Of a DNA stretch of 64,000 bases, positions 53,034 to 62,067 are shown piece by piece (the first letter of the stretch is position 1; each line of letters starts with the position of its first letter). Below the pieces are notes generated by a model. That model was not told where the DNA came from. It saw only the letters and a program-made list of their open reading frames with translations, and ran no database searches. Location: contig CANREV010000002.1 in assembly GCA_947629645.1 (NCBI GenBank), positions 1-64,000 on the forward strand, in the 5' to 3' direction. The position numbers and the translations under genes were made by a program. Source of the stretch: an uncultured Acetatifactor sp. Lineage in GTDB: Bacteria; Bacillota; Clostridia; Lachnospirales; Lachnospiraceae.

Positions 53034-54752
53034 ATGGATCAGGGCGGATTGTTGCGAAAACCAATTGCATATGTTATTTTTATTGTCACAGGAATAGCAT
53101 TCGTTTTTTTCCAGATCACGGAAAAAGATCTGGCTGAGCGGGGAAATATCTTATGGACGGGCGGCTACACATTTCGTACCCTGTCCGTCAGTTTGTTGGC
53201 AGGCGGCGCGCTGGGGGCGCTCATATGCGCGGCATTTTATAAAGCAGCGCGGAAGAAACGTCTGGCGGCAAAGCCTTCCCTGTCGGAAGAAAAGCATCTG
53301 CTTTCTGATAAGAAGCGGTTTCCGTTAAGCGCTGTGTCTGCGGGAAGCTTTCTGCTGCTAATCCTGGCGTGGCTTCCGGCATATCTTGCTTATTATCCGG
53401 CGATCTGTTCTTATGATTCGCCCATCCAGATGGGCCAGATCGCGGAACATTCTTACATTGATCATCATCCCCTCGCCCACACGCTGCTCATGGAAGGGGC
53501 GGTAACTTTTGGGGAAAAGGTGTTTCAAAGCGCCAATGCGGGGATGGGGCTTTATGCTTTGCTGCAGCTTATGCTGCTGGCATTTTCTTTCGCGTTTGGC
53601 ATTGCAAGGCTGTACCGCCATGGATGCGGCAAAGTTCTGCTGGCCATGCTGCAGGCTGGTCTGATGTGTTATCCTTTTCATGCTTATCTTAGCATTACCG
53701 TCACGAAAGATATCATTTTCAGCGCTTTTTTTATTCTGCAAATGTTGGCGGCTTATGAGCTGCTATATCAGGAACCGGCGGGGAAAAGAGTCACATGGAG
53801 GGAGCTGTTGTTTTTTACTTCCACTGTGGGGATGATCCTGTTTCGCAACAACGGGAAATATGCTTTCCTGGTATTTCTGATCTTTACATTTTTTTGCGCC
53901 TTGTTCGGGAAAGAGCAGAAAGTAAAATGGAGAAAACTGTTTCTTTTTTCCCTTGCGGGTCTGTTGGCGGGACTGCTTTCTCTGACGGCGCTTTTTCACC
54001 TGACGCGGGCCGGACAGGGGGATAAGAGAGAGATGCTGAGTATGCCGATTCAACAGCTTGCGCGCTGTATGATCTATCACGGCGGAGTTGGTGTGCTGGC
54101 GGAGGACGATGATACCATGGATGAGACGGACAAGGCGCTGATCCGGGATTTTATTTTAGGGGAAGGGTACCGGGAGTATGATCCGGCCATTTCCGATCCT
54201 GTGAAACGGCACGTCAATACTTATGTGGTGCGGTACCGTCCGAAAGAGTTTGCCCAGACTTATTTCCATCTGCTCACCCGGTATGCGGGAGATTTTATCA
54301 ATGCGGCCCTGGCGGTAGATGCGGGTTATCTGTATCCGGAAGATGTGAGCCATGCTTTTGTGAATGCAGGGCAGGAGGCCGGTATGGGGTATGTGCAGAC
54401 CAGATGGAATGAGGAAGTTTTCGCCAACTATGGCATTTACAAAGATTCCAAATGGGAATGGCTGCATGAACATATGGAGCGGTGGGCGGATGATAACGCT
54501 TACCTGAGGATCCCGGTACTTCGGTATCTGTTTATGCCGGGGATCTGGGTATGGCTTTATCTGCTGCTTTTTGGATGGCTGTTTCTCAACAATAGATTTG
54601 AACTTTGTCTGCCCCTTACATTGATCCTGGGATATTATGGGACGCTGCTGTTGGGACCGACGGTGCAGCTTCGCTACATCTATCCCATGATGGCGGCATT
54701 TCCTTTTGCGGCTCTGATGGGGACTTTAAAGAAGAGGCGGGAAAATGTGTGA
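53034..54752 (+). CDS. DUF6020-like multi-pass membrane protein
   Basis: About 572 aa with ten or more helices. Residues near 125-150 read YDSPIQMGQIAEHSYIDHHP, a His/Asp-rich outer loop that I associate with DUF6020, probably a GT-C type transferase or flippase-like family of unknown activity. The start is uncertain (ATG 53034 has only GGGAT upstream; the frame is open to 52974 inside the previous gene). It is probably cotranscribed with the flanking genes. Confidence 0.8.
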   Translation: MDQGGLLRKPIAYVIFIVTGIAFVFFQITEKDLAERGNILWTGGYTFRTLSVSLLAGGALGALICAAFYKAARKKRLAAKPSLSEEKHLLSDKKRFPLSAVSAGSFLLLILAWLPAYLAYYPAICSYDSPIQMGQIAEHSYIDHHPLAHTLLMEGAVTFGEKVFQSANAGMGLYALLQLMLLAFSFAFGIARLYRHGCGKVLLAMLQAGLMCYPFHAYLSITVTKDIIFSAFFILQMLAAYELLYQEPAGKRVTWRELLFFTSTVGMILFRNNGKYAFLVFLIFTFFCALFGKEQKVKWRKLFLFSLAGLLAGLLSLTALFHLTRAGQGDKREMLSMPIQQLARCMIYHGGVGVLAEDDDTMDETDKALIRDFILGEGYREYDPAISDPVKRHVNTYVVRYRPKEFAQTYFHLLTRYAGDFINAALAVDAGYLYPEDVSHAFVNAGQEAGMGYVQTRWNEEVFANYGIYKDSKWEWLHEHMERWADDNAYLRIPVLRYLFMPGIWVWLYLLLFGWLFLNNRFELCLPLTLILGYYGTLLLGPTVQLRYIYPMMAAFPFAALMGTLKKRRENV

Positions 54753-54770
54753 TTTGGAACGGAGACGGAA

Positions 54771-55898
54771 ATGTTAGATAAACTGATCATCGGCGCGGGG
54801 TTATATGGTTTGTACGCTGCGCTGTATTGCGCAAAAAAAGGGCAGCAGGTAAGGGTGCTTGAGATCGATCAGAAACCTTTTGGCAGAGCCACTTACATTA
54901 ATCAGGCGAGAGTGCATATGGGGTATCATTATCCCCGCTCTCTTTCCACAGCCATGAAATCTGCGGGATATTTCAGACGCTTTGTGGAGGATTACAGATT
55001 CTGCATTTTATTTGATTTCCAGCAGATTTATGCCACCTCAAAGCATTTTTCATGGACGGACGCGGCGGAATTTCGTAAATTTTGTCAGGACGCGCGTATT
55101 CCCTGCGAGCCCCTGGCAGTGGAGCGTTATTTTAAAGAAGGAAGCTGCGACGGGGCGTTTTTGACCAGGGAATATACTTATGACGCCCATATCCTCCGGG
55201 ATTATTTTCTGGAGGAATTAAAGAAATATCCCCATGTTGAAATCTGCTGTGGCAGAGAGATTCAAAGTATTACAAAGTTGTCCGACCGCTACGAAATCAG
55301 AGCGTTGTATGAGGATAGGGAAGAAACGTATCAGGCGCCTTTTGTCCTCAATGCGTCCTATGCTTCCGTAAATCAGGTTTTGGAGCATATTCAGGGTGTG
55401 GATGCAGAGCTGTTTCAAATCAAATACGAGCTATGCGAGATTATTCTCTGCCGGGTGGAAGAGAGCCTGAAGGACATCGGGCTTACGGTGATGGACGGTC
55501 CTTTTTTCTCCATCATGCCTTTTGGAAAGACGGGTTTGCATTCCCTGACTTCCGTTACGTTTACTCCCCATGAGACCAGTTACAACGCGGTGCCCGCATT
55601 CCCCTGCGCTTCGGGCGGCAGCTGCACGAAACGCTGGCTGGGAAACTGTAATGATTGTGTGAACAGGCCTGAAAGTGCGTGGGAATATATGTCGGCTTTG
55701 GCGCGCAAGTATGTGCGGGAGGAGTATGGGTTTTCCTATGAAAGGTCCCTGTTTTCCATGAAACCTATCCTGAAAGCGTCAGAGATCGATGATTCCCGTC
55801 CTACCGTGATCAAGTATGCGTCCTGGGACCCCACGTTCGTCAGTGTCCTTTCCGGTAAGATCAACACGGTATACGATCTGGATGAATTTCTGGATTAG
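54771..55898 (+). CDS. FAD-dependent oxidoreductase (DAO-type)
   Basis: A 375-aa flavoprotein. The dinucleotide-binding fold begins at once: LIIGAGLYGLYAALYCAKKG with ADP-binding glycines, followed by LEIDQKPFGRATYINQARVH. There is no membrane segment. Such an enzyme in a glycan locus could oxidise a sugar or act as a mutase-like enzyme, but the DAO family is too broad to say. It begins 18 bp after the DUF6020-like gene, so it is in the operon. Confidence 0.87.
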   Translation: MLDKLIIGAGLYGLYAALYCAKKGQQVRVLEIDQKPFGRATYINQARVHMGYHYPRSLSTAMKSAGYFRRFVEDYRFCILFDFQQIYATSKHFSWTDAAEFRKFCQDARIPCEPLAVERYFKEGSCDGAFLTREYTYDAHILRDYFLEELKKYPHVEICCGREIQSITKLSDRYEIRALYEDREETYQAPFVLNASYASVNQVLEHIQGVDAELFQIKYELCEIILCRVEESLKDIGLTVMDGPFFSIMPFGKTGLHSLTSVTFTPHETSYNAVPAFPCASGGSCTKRWLGNCNDCVNRPESAWEYMSALARKYVREEYGFSYERSLFSMKPILKASEIDDSRPTVIKYASWDPTFVSVLSGKINTVYDLDEFLD

Positions 55899-55943
55899 GG
55901 CCGTTTATGGCGGATGCCTGAAACAAAAGGATTGGAGAACAGC

Positions 55944-56891
55944 ATGGTACAAAATAAAGAAAAAAATTTTGTCTCTTGTGTAGTCTATCTGCATAATGAA
56001 GGCGAAAGAGTGAAACATTTTCTGGAGCAGATCAGCCGGATCATGCAGGAAAATTTTGAAAAATACGAGATCGTCTGTGTCAATGACGGCTGCATGGACG
56101 ACACAGTAGAACAGTTGAAAACTTTTCTGGCGCAGAGTACAATGAAACCGGTAGTCAGTCTTGTGACCCTGAGTTATTACCAGGGTGTGGAGAGCGCCAT
56201 GAATGCAGGCTGTGATCTGGCGGTGGGAGATTTCCTGTTTGAGTTTGACAGCTGCAGGCTGGATTTTGAGATTGATCTGGTCATGGAGGTGTATCATCGG
56301 GCGCTCCAGGGCTATGACGTGGTGGCCGCGGCTCCCCGGTATGGCGTCCCTTTCAGTTCCAGGCTGTTTTATCTGATCTACAACTGGAGCAGCAGATATC
56401 GGGCAAAGATTCGGCAGGAGCGTTTTCGCGTGGTTTCCAGACGGGCGGTGAACCGTGTCAATCAAATGAACGCGTACGTTCCCTATCGTAAAGTCATGTA
56501 TATGAACAGCGGTTTGAGGACAGACACCATTATATATGATAATAAAAAAGAAACCGGGCCGAGAAGCAGAAACCGCGAAGAGCGGGGCAGCCGCAATACG
56601 TTGGCTGTGAATACCATCATCATTTTTACCAATGTGCTGGAAAAGCTGTCCATGACGGTCAGCGCCGTGCTGCTGGGGGCGCTGGTCATTATGTTTGTCT
56701 ATCTGATCTGGTCTATTTTCAGCAAGGTGCGTCCGGTGGAAGGCTGGCTGTCCATCATGGCGCTGATGGCGTTCGGTTTCTTTATGATGTCCGTGATGCT
56801 GACGCTGATCTTAAAGTATCTGTCCGTTTTGTTGAACATGAGTTTTAAGAGGCAGAGATATGTGATAGAAGGAGTAGAAAAACTGACATAA
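55944..56891 (+). CDS. Family 2 glycosyltransferase with C-terminal membrane helices
   Basis: A 315-aa GT2 enzyme. N-terminal VVYLHNEGERVKHFL and IVCVNDGCMDDTVE mark the nucleotide-sugar-binding half; EFDSCRLDF replaces the usual DxD, so the acidic motif is weak. Two helices near 235-260 and 265-300 anchor it. ATG 55944 follows GGAG by 6 bp. The stop overlaps the next GT2 gene by one base (TAATG), which suggests a cooperating pair. Confidence 0.85.
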   Translation: MVQNKEKNFVSCVVYLHNEGERVKHFLEQISRIMQENFEKYEIVCVNDGCMDDTVEQLKTFLAQSTMKPVVSLVTLSYYQGVESAMNAGCDLAVGDFLFEFDSCRLDFEIDLVMEVYHRALQGYDVVAAAPRYGVPFSSRLFYLIYNWSSRYRAKIRQERFRVVSRRAVNRVNQMNAYVPYRKVMYMNSGLRTDTIIYDNKKETGPRSRNREERGSRNTLAVNTIIIFTNVLEKLSMTVSAVLLGALVIMFVYLIWSIFSKVRPVEGWLSIMALMAFGFFMMSVMLTLILKYLSVLLNMSFKRQRYVIEGVEKLT

Positions 56892-57616
56892 TGATGGTTA
56901 CGATTATTTTTCCCGTGCTGAATGAACGCCTGCGCCTTGAGAGCGGTGTGACCAGAACGGTGGAGTATTTGGAGAAGATCGATTTTTCGGATTATGAGAT
57001 TCTGATCGTGGATAACGGGTCTGAGGATGAGACGCCCGATATCGCGCAGGCGCTTTGTCAGAAATATGACCGCGTGCGGTATGAGCGCATTGAGGTACGG
57101 GGCGTGGGAGCCGCTTTCAGAAGGGGCGTAGAGTTAAGCCGCGGCGAAGTGACGGGCTATATGGACATTGATCTGTCTGCCAACATTAAACACCTGGGGG
57201 AGGCCATTCATATTTTTATGACTCGACCCGAAATAGCGTATATTAATGGAAGCCGCTTTGCGAAGGAGTCTGATACAAAAGGGAGAAAGTGGTACCGTAA
57301 AATCACTTCCCGGGGACTTTTGATCCTGTTGAAGCTTTTTTTGCGGATGAAGTCTACAGACGCCATATGCGGTTTTACTTTTGTACGCAGAGAGACGGCT
57401 CTGTCGCTGATAGAAGGCTGCAGTCAGGACAATGGATGGTTTTATATGATAGAGTTTTTGCTTCGGGCGGAAAAACGCGGTGTCAATATATTGGATTATC
57501 CCGTGGAGTGGCAGGAGGACTACAACACTACCGTTAAAATCTTTCGGACGATCTGCGATTATATAGTACAGATCGCCAGACTGTTCCGAGAATTTTATAT
57601 CAGGAAAAACATCTGA
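56891..57616 (+). CDS. Family 2 glycosyltransferase (soluble, polyprenyl-P-glycosyl synthase-like)
   Basis: A 241-aa GT2 enzyme without membrane helices. It has IIFPVLNERLRLE, ILIVDNGSEDETPDIA and the acidic motif YMDIDLSANIKHL. It resembles short polyprenyl-phosphate glucose or mannose synthases. The start overlaps the upstream stop (TAATG), and a second ATG follows at once at 56894. It probably works with the GT2 encoded just before. Confidence 0.9.
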   Translation: MMVTIIFPVLNERLRLESGVTRTVEYLEKIDFSDYEILIVDNGSEDETPDIAQALCQKYDRVRYERIEVRGVGAAFRRGVELSRGEVTGYMDIDLSANIKHLGEAIHIFMTRPEIAYINGSRFAKESDTKGRKWYRKITSRGLLILLKLFLRMKSTDAICGFTFVRRETALSLIEGCSQDNGWFYMIEFLLRAEKRGVNILDYPVEWQEDYNTTVKIFRTICDYIVQIARLFREFYIRKNI

Positions 57617-57666
57617 ATCCGCGGGCTGCATCGGGCGGAATGAGAAACGACAGGGAGGGAATGGCT

Positions 57667-58773
57667 ATGAGCGCGCATATTAAGAGGATCGACCTTTCCA
57701 GAGATTATGAGGCGCACCGGAAGGAATATCTGGACGCTATTGAAAAAGTCTGCCGGGAAACCGCTTTTTCCGGCGGAAAGTACGCGGATGAATTTGACAG
57801 AGAGTTTGCGTCTTTTGTGGGGACGAAGTATGCAAGCGGCGTAAACAACGGCACTTCTGCCCTGCATCTTGCCATGCTGGCGTTGGGCGTGGGGACAGGA
57901 GACGAGGTCATTGTTCCGGCAAATACTTACATTGCCACGGCGTGGGGCGTCACTTATGCGGGCGCAACGCCGGTGTTTGCAGACTGTACCGCAGACACGT
58001 GGGAGATCGATCCCGAAGCGCTGGAAGAAAAGATTACGCCCAGAACCAAAGGAATTTTGGGAGTTCATCTTTACGGACAGCCTTTTGATTACTCCGGTGT
58101 GAAGAAAGTGGCAGACCGTCATGGACTGTTCGTGGCAGAAGATTGCGCCCAGGCTCATGGCGCTAAATTTGAAGGCCGGAATGTGGGCACTTTGGGCGAA
58201 ATAGGATGCTTTAGCTTTTATCCGGGCAAGAACCTGTACGCCTTCGGCGAGGGAGGCAGTGTCACCTGCGATGGCGAGGCATACTTTAAGCGGATCAACA
58301 GGCTGAAAAATCAGGGATGCGATGTGAGATATTATCATGATGAGGTGGGGTACAATTACCGAATGGAAGGAATCCAGGGAGCAGTGCTCAGCGTCAGTTT
58401 AAAATATCTGCCTCAGTGGACTGCCAGAAGGCAGGAGATCGGCAGACGGTATTTGCGTGAGATCACCAATCCTCTGATCACGATGCAGAAGCATCCGGAC
58501 AATACGGAACCTGTCTTCCATCTCTTTGTGATTACGGTGGAAGATCGGGAGGAGTTCTTAAACTATATGGCAAAAGAGGATGTGGAATGTAATCTGCACT
58601 ATCCCGTTCCCTGCCATCTGCAGAAAGCTTACGCGGGATTAGGGTATGGGAAGGGTGATTGCCCTAACGCGGAATATCTGGCGGATCACTGTGTGACGCT
58701 GCCGCTGTTTCCGGAAATGCGGGAGGACGAGATCGAGAGAGTCATCGAACTCTGCAACCGATGGAGAGGTTGA
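57667..58773 (+). CDS. Sugar aminotransferase (DegT/DnrJ/EryC1/StrS family, FdtB/QdtB-like)
   Basis: A 368-aa PLP enzyme. The PLP Lys is K188 in CFSFYPGKNLYAFGEGG, with NGTSALHLAMLALG and VIVPANTYIATAW. The PGKNLYAFGEGG segment resembles the 3-amino-sugar transaminases (FdtB/QdtB) that make Fuc3N or Qui3N nucleotides. ATG 57667 is chosen because GGGAGGG is 7 bp upstream; ATG 57661 is too close. The acetyltransferase gene directly downstream is the natural next step. Confidence 0.88.
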   Translation: MSAHIKRIDLSRDYEAHRKEYLDAIEKVCRETAFSGGKYADEFDREFASFVGTKYASGVNNGTSALHLAMLALGVGTGDEVIVPANTYIATAWGVTYAGATPVFADCTADTWEIDPEALEEKITPRTKGILGVHLYGQPFDYSGVKKVADRHGLFVAEDCAQAHGAKFEGRNVGTLGEIGCFSFYPGKNLYAFGEGGSVTCDGEAYFKRINRLKNQGCDVRYYHDEVGYNYRMEGIQGAVLSVSLKYLPQWTARRQEIGRRYLREITNPLITMQKHPDNTEPVFHLFVITVEDREEFLNYMAKEDVECNLHYPVPCHLQKAYAGLGYGKGDCPNAEYLADHCVTLPLFPEMREDEIERVIELCNRWRG

Positions 58774-58801
58774 GAACTTCCAAAAAGAGGGAGGCTGCTT
58801 C

Positions 58802-59326
58802 GTGAGAGAATACCGGGACGATAGAACGGGCATTTATCTGCGGCTTATGGGACCGCAGGATACGGATTTGATTGTGACCTGGCGAAACAAAGACGCCGTG
58901 CGCAAAAACTTTATCTATCAGAAATTATTTACCAGAGAGGGCCATGAAGCCTGGATCAGAGAGAAGGTGCAGACCGGACAGGTAGTGCAGATGATCATCT
59001 GTGACTGTGGTTCCCAAAGACCCCTTGGCTCTGTTTATATCCGCGATATTGACAGAGAACATAACAAGGCGGAATACGGTATCTTCATCGGTGAAGACGA
59101 TGCGAGAGGGCGGGGAGTCGGTACGGCGGCGGCCAGGCTGATGCTGCGATACTGTTTCGAGGAGGAAGGGCTTCACCGCGTCTATCTGCGTGCGTTTGCC
59201 GATAATCTGCAGGCCATCCGCAGCTATGAGAAAGCGGGTTTTGTCAGGGAAGGACTGCTCAAAGACGATGTGTGTATCCGGGGACAGTACCGGGATATTC
59301 TGTGGATGGCGGCAGTTGCAGAATGA
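58802..59326 (+). CDS. GNAT-type sugar N-acetyltransferase (PseH/RimJ-like)
   Basis: A 174-aa GNAT protein of the RimJ/PseH type. The acetyl-CoA loop is in EDDARGRGVGTAAARLML, and VYLRAFADNLQAIRSYEKAGF is the family end. Such enzymes often acetylate the amino group of nucleotide-linked amino sugars, which fits the aminotransferase gene 28 bp upstream. The start is GTG with GGGAGG 8 bp upstream. Confidence 0.85.
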   Translation: MREYRDDRTGIYLRLMGPQDTDLIVTWRNKDAVRKNFIYQKLFTREGHEAWIREKVQTGQVVQMIICDCGSQRPLGSVYIRDIDREHNKAEYGIFIGEDDARGRGVGTAAARLMLRYCFEEEGLHRVYLRAFADNLQAIRSYEKAGFVREGLLKDDVCIRGQYRDILWMAAVAE

Positions 59327-59386
59327 AACGCGCACAGATGCGTTAATGCGGGAATTATAATCAAGAAACAAAAGGATTGAAAACAG

Positions 59387-60316
59387 ATGAAAAAGATCAG
59401 CTTTGTGATCCCCTGTTACCGTTCGGAGCATACGCTTCCTCATGTGGTGGCGGAGATCAATGAAAAAATGAAGGATATGAACCGGTATGAGTATGAGATC
59501 ATTCTGGTCAACGACTGTTCTCCGGACGCTACCATGGAGACGATACGGAAACTTTGCGAGGAACAGGCGTTGGTCAGAGGCATCGGTTTCGCCAGAAATT
59601 TCGGACAGCACTCTGCGTTGATGGCGGGGCTGAGGCATTCTGCGGGAGATTATGTAGTATGTCTGGACGATGACGGGCAGACGCCGGCCAACGAAGTGGA
59701 TAAGCTGCTGGACAAGCTGGAAGAAGGGTATGACGCGGTTTATGCGAAATATGAACATAAGCATCATTCCGCTTTTCGGAATATGGGCAGTAAAGTGAAT
59801 GAACTGATGGCCCGCATGATGCTGGGAAAGCCTGCGGATCTGTATGTATCCAGCTATTTTGCGGTAAAGCGGTTTGTGGCAGATGATATGATCCGTTATG
59901 AAAATTCGTATCCGTATGTGATCGGGCTGGTGCTTCGCGCTACCGGGAACATCGCCAACGTGGTGGTGAACCACAGGGACCGGGAGGAAGGAACTTCCGG
60001 CTATACGCTGAGCAAGCTGCTGGGATTGTGGCTTAACGGTTTTACGGCTTTTTCCGTAAAACCGCTGCGGATCGCAACGGGGATCGGCGCAGTCAGCGCC
60101 GCCGGGGGATTTCTGTATGGAATTTACACCATCATAAAGAGACTGGTAAATCCCGCTGTGCCTATGGGCTTTAGTTCCACTATGGCGGCTATTGTGTTTT
60201 TCGGCGGTATGATCATGCTGCTTCTGGGAATGATCGGAGAATATATCGGGCGCATTTACATCAGTCTGAACAACTCTCCCCAGTATGTGATCAGGGAGAA
60301 GGTTAATTTTAAGTAA
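59387..60316 (+). CDS. Family 2 glycosyltransferase with two C-terminal helices
   Basis: A 309-aa GT2 enzyme of the DPM1/GtrB type, which moves a sugar from a nucleotide to polyprenyl phosphate on the inner face. The acidic motif is VCLDDDGQTP, with FVIPCYRSEHTLP and ARNFGQHSALMAGLRHS typical of this class. Helices near 235-258 and 270-290 anchor the protein. It would supply the donor for an outward-facing GtrII- or GT-C-type transferase, such as those encoded next. Confidence 0.92.
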   Translation: MKKISFVIPCYRSEHTLPHVVAEINEKMKDMNRYEYEIILVNDCSPDATMETIRKLCEEQALVRGIGFARNFGQHSALMAGLRHSAGDYVVCLDDDGQTPANEVDKLLDKLEEGYDAVYAKYEHKHHSAFRNMGSKVNELMARMMLGKPADLYVSSYFAVKRFVADDMIRYENSYPYVIGLVLRATGNIANVVVNHRDREEGTSGYTLSKLLGLWLNGFTAFSVKPLRIATGIGAVSAAGGFLYGIYTIIKRLVNPAVPMGFSSTMAAIVFFGGMIMLLLGMIGEYIGRIYISLNNSPQYVIREKVNFK

Positions 60317-60410
60317 CGGATCAGAGGGTTTCCTGCGGATGACCGGGAAGGTGCGCAGGACAGGGACGCATCGGCTGTCGTTTTTTAGGGAGAGCCGGAA
60401 GGATTTGGAA

Positions 60411-62024
60411 ATGGAAAAGTTTAAAAATTGGTGGAAACAGGACAAAAGATATCTGACTATGACAAAGGCTGTCTTATTTGCGCTTTTACCATTGGTATGC
60501 TGTCTTGTGTACTGCGCCGTTCAGGGAAAGAGTATCGGGGAGGTGTATCTGCCAGGGTCTGAGTGGAACGATGAATTGTTTTATTATAAGCAGGTGGAAG
60601 GGATCATACATTACGGTTATCCCCAGGGATATTTCGGGTTTAACGAAAGCCACGCTTTGAAACTGTCCTTTGCGGCGTGGAGCCCTGTGCTGGTGTCTCC
60701 ATGGATCCTTTGGGGCCTTTTGTTTGGCTGGAATCTGATGTCCCCTGTCTTCTGCAATATTTTTCTGATGACGCTGGCCTGCTTTTTGTTTGTGTGGCTG
60801 GCGGGACCGGACTGGAAACAGCTTGGAGTCACAACGTTGCTGTTTTGCCTGTATACGCCTTTTGTCAGATACATGCTGTCGGTCATGCCTGAGGTGATCT
60901 GTTTCAGTCTGCTGATCATTTTCTACAGCCTTGTGGTCAATTATCTGAACAGGGAGAAAGGCTATAAACTGTTTTTCCTGTTTTGCCTGTCAGGGCTGCT
61001 TACGCTGATGCGCCCTTATATGCTTTTATTTATGCTGCTGCCGGCTTATTTCTGGATCCGCAAAAGCCGGTGGAGAGGGCTTTTGGGTTCCGTGACGGTG
61101 TTTGCCGCGGTCCTGGGGATCTATGGAGCCATCAAGCATTATCTGGGCGCTGAGTACTTTGCCCCGCTCTTTTTTACGGACTGGGTAGACGCTTTCTTTG
61201 AACAGGGACTCTTTGGCGGGATCCGTTACACGCTCGGCAAATTGTACTATATGGGCGTTTCTTTCAAAGCCCATACGATAGAGGGATTCCGTACAGGGCT
61301 GGCTTCCGGAGCCATTTTCGCAGGATATCTTGTGATGCTGTTTATCCTGGCGGCACAGAGCGCGAAAGACTATGCGTCCCGGCGCGCGTTAAGGCGGACC
61401 CAGAGCGATACGCCGCGATTAGAAGCGCTGAAGAAGCAGCTCATTGTCGAGCTTCATCTGGCTGGCAGCTTTGTTGCCATGTTATTTGCGCTGCTTCTGA
61501 TGTATAAGCTGACGGAAGGCAGCAAGCATCTGCTCACTTTTATGGCGGCGGGAATTTTTGTCATCGGCAGGATGGAGACAAGATTTTATAAGAAGGCGGT
61601 AGTCCTGGGGGCCGCGTTTGCTTATTTTTATTCTTATATGGCGCTTGATCCCTATGATTATCAGGTGCCTTTCGCCCAGGAGGAACGGGTGGCGCAGATA
61701 GAACAATGGCGGGAGGTTCTGGGGGAACAGATGACGCTGGACAGAGAGGCGGTTCCGAACTATGAAAATTCCGTGATATGGGTTCATTGGGATCAGAAAG
61801 CGGACGGACGCCAGAATGTGAAATGGCAGCTTTTGTACGCTCTCCCGGAGGGTTTTGGGATCAGCTGCTGTGAAAATGAGTTTGTAATGGACCATTTTGA
61901 CGACCTGAAAAGCCGTTACATCGCTACTTTATCAGATGGGGATATCGATATAAGGTGCAGGGAGGCGGGGTATGAAGCGCTGAACCGGGATGAGGATATG
62001 GTTCTGTACCGGATCGGGAAATAG
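60411..62024 (+). CDS. Multi-pass membrane protein, possible GT-C glycosyltransferase
   Basis: About 537 aa with ten or more hydrophobic helices. After the first helix (AVLFALLPLVCCLVYCAVQG) an outer loop contains GSEWNDELFYYKQVEGIIHY, an acidic loop like that of GT-C enzymes. No named family is certain. ATG 60411 has AAGGA about 10 bp upstream; the frame is open to 60339. The gene lies between a GT2 and a GtrII-like gene, which supports a surface-sugar role. Confidence 0.76.
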   Translation: MEKFKNWWKQDKRYLTMTKAVLFALLPLVCCLVYCAVQGKSIGEVYLPGSEWNDELFYYKQVEGIIHYGYPQGYFGFNESHALKLSFAAWSPVLVSPWILWGLLFGWNLMSPVFCNIFLMTLACFLFVWLAGPDWKQLGVTTLLFCLYTPFVRYMLSVMPEVICFSLLIIFYSLVVNYLNREKGYKLFFLFCLSGLLTLMRPYMLLFMLLPAYFWIRKSRWRGLLGSVTVFAAVLGIYGAIKHYLGAEYFAPLFFTDWVDAFFEQGLFGGIRYTLGKLYYMGVSFKAHTIEGFRTGLASGAIFAGYLVMLFILAAQSAKDYASRRALRRTQSDTPRLEALKKQLIVELHLAGSFVAMLFALLLMYKLTEGSKHLLTFMAAGIFVIGRMETRFYKKAVVLGAAFAYFYSYMALDPYDYQVPFAQEERVAQIEQWREVLGEQMTLDREAVPNYENSVIWVHWDQKADGRQNVKWQLLYALPEGFGISCCENEFVMDHFDDLKSRYIATLSDGDIDIRCREAGYEALNRDEDMVLYRIGK

Positions 62025-62067
62025 GCGGTTCTTTTTTGTGGAAACACACTTTTAAAGGAATGGGGTC

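Noticed and set aside
58925-60445. 506-codon minus-strand frame
   Set aside because: It runs opposite to the GNAT and GT2 genes, both of which have clear motifs; His-rich translation without a domain.
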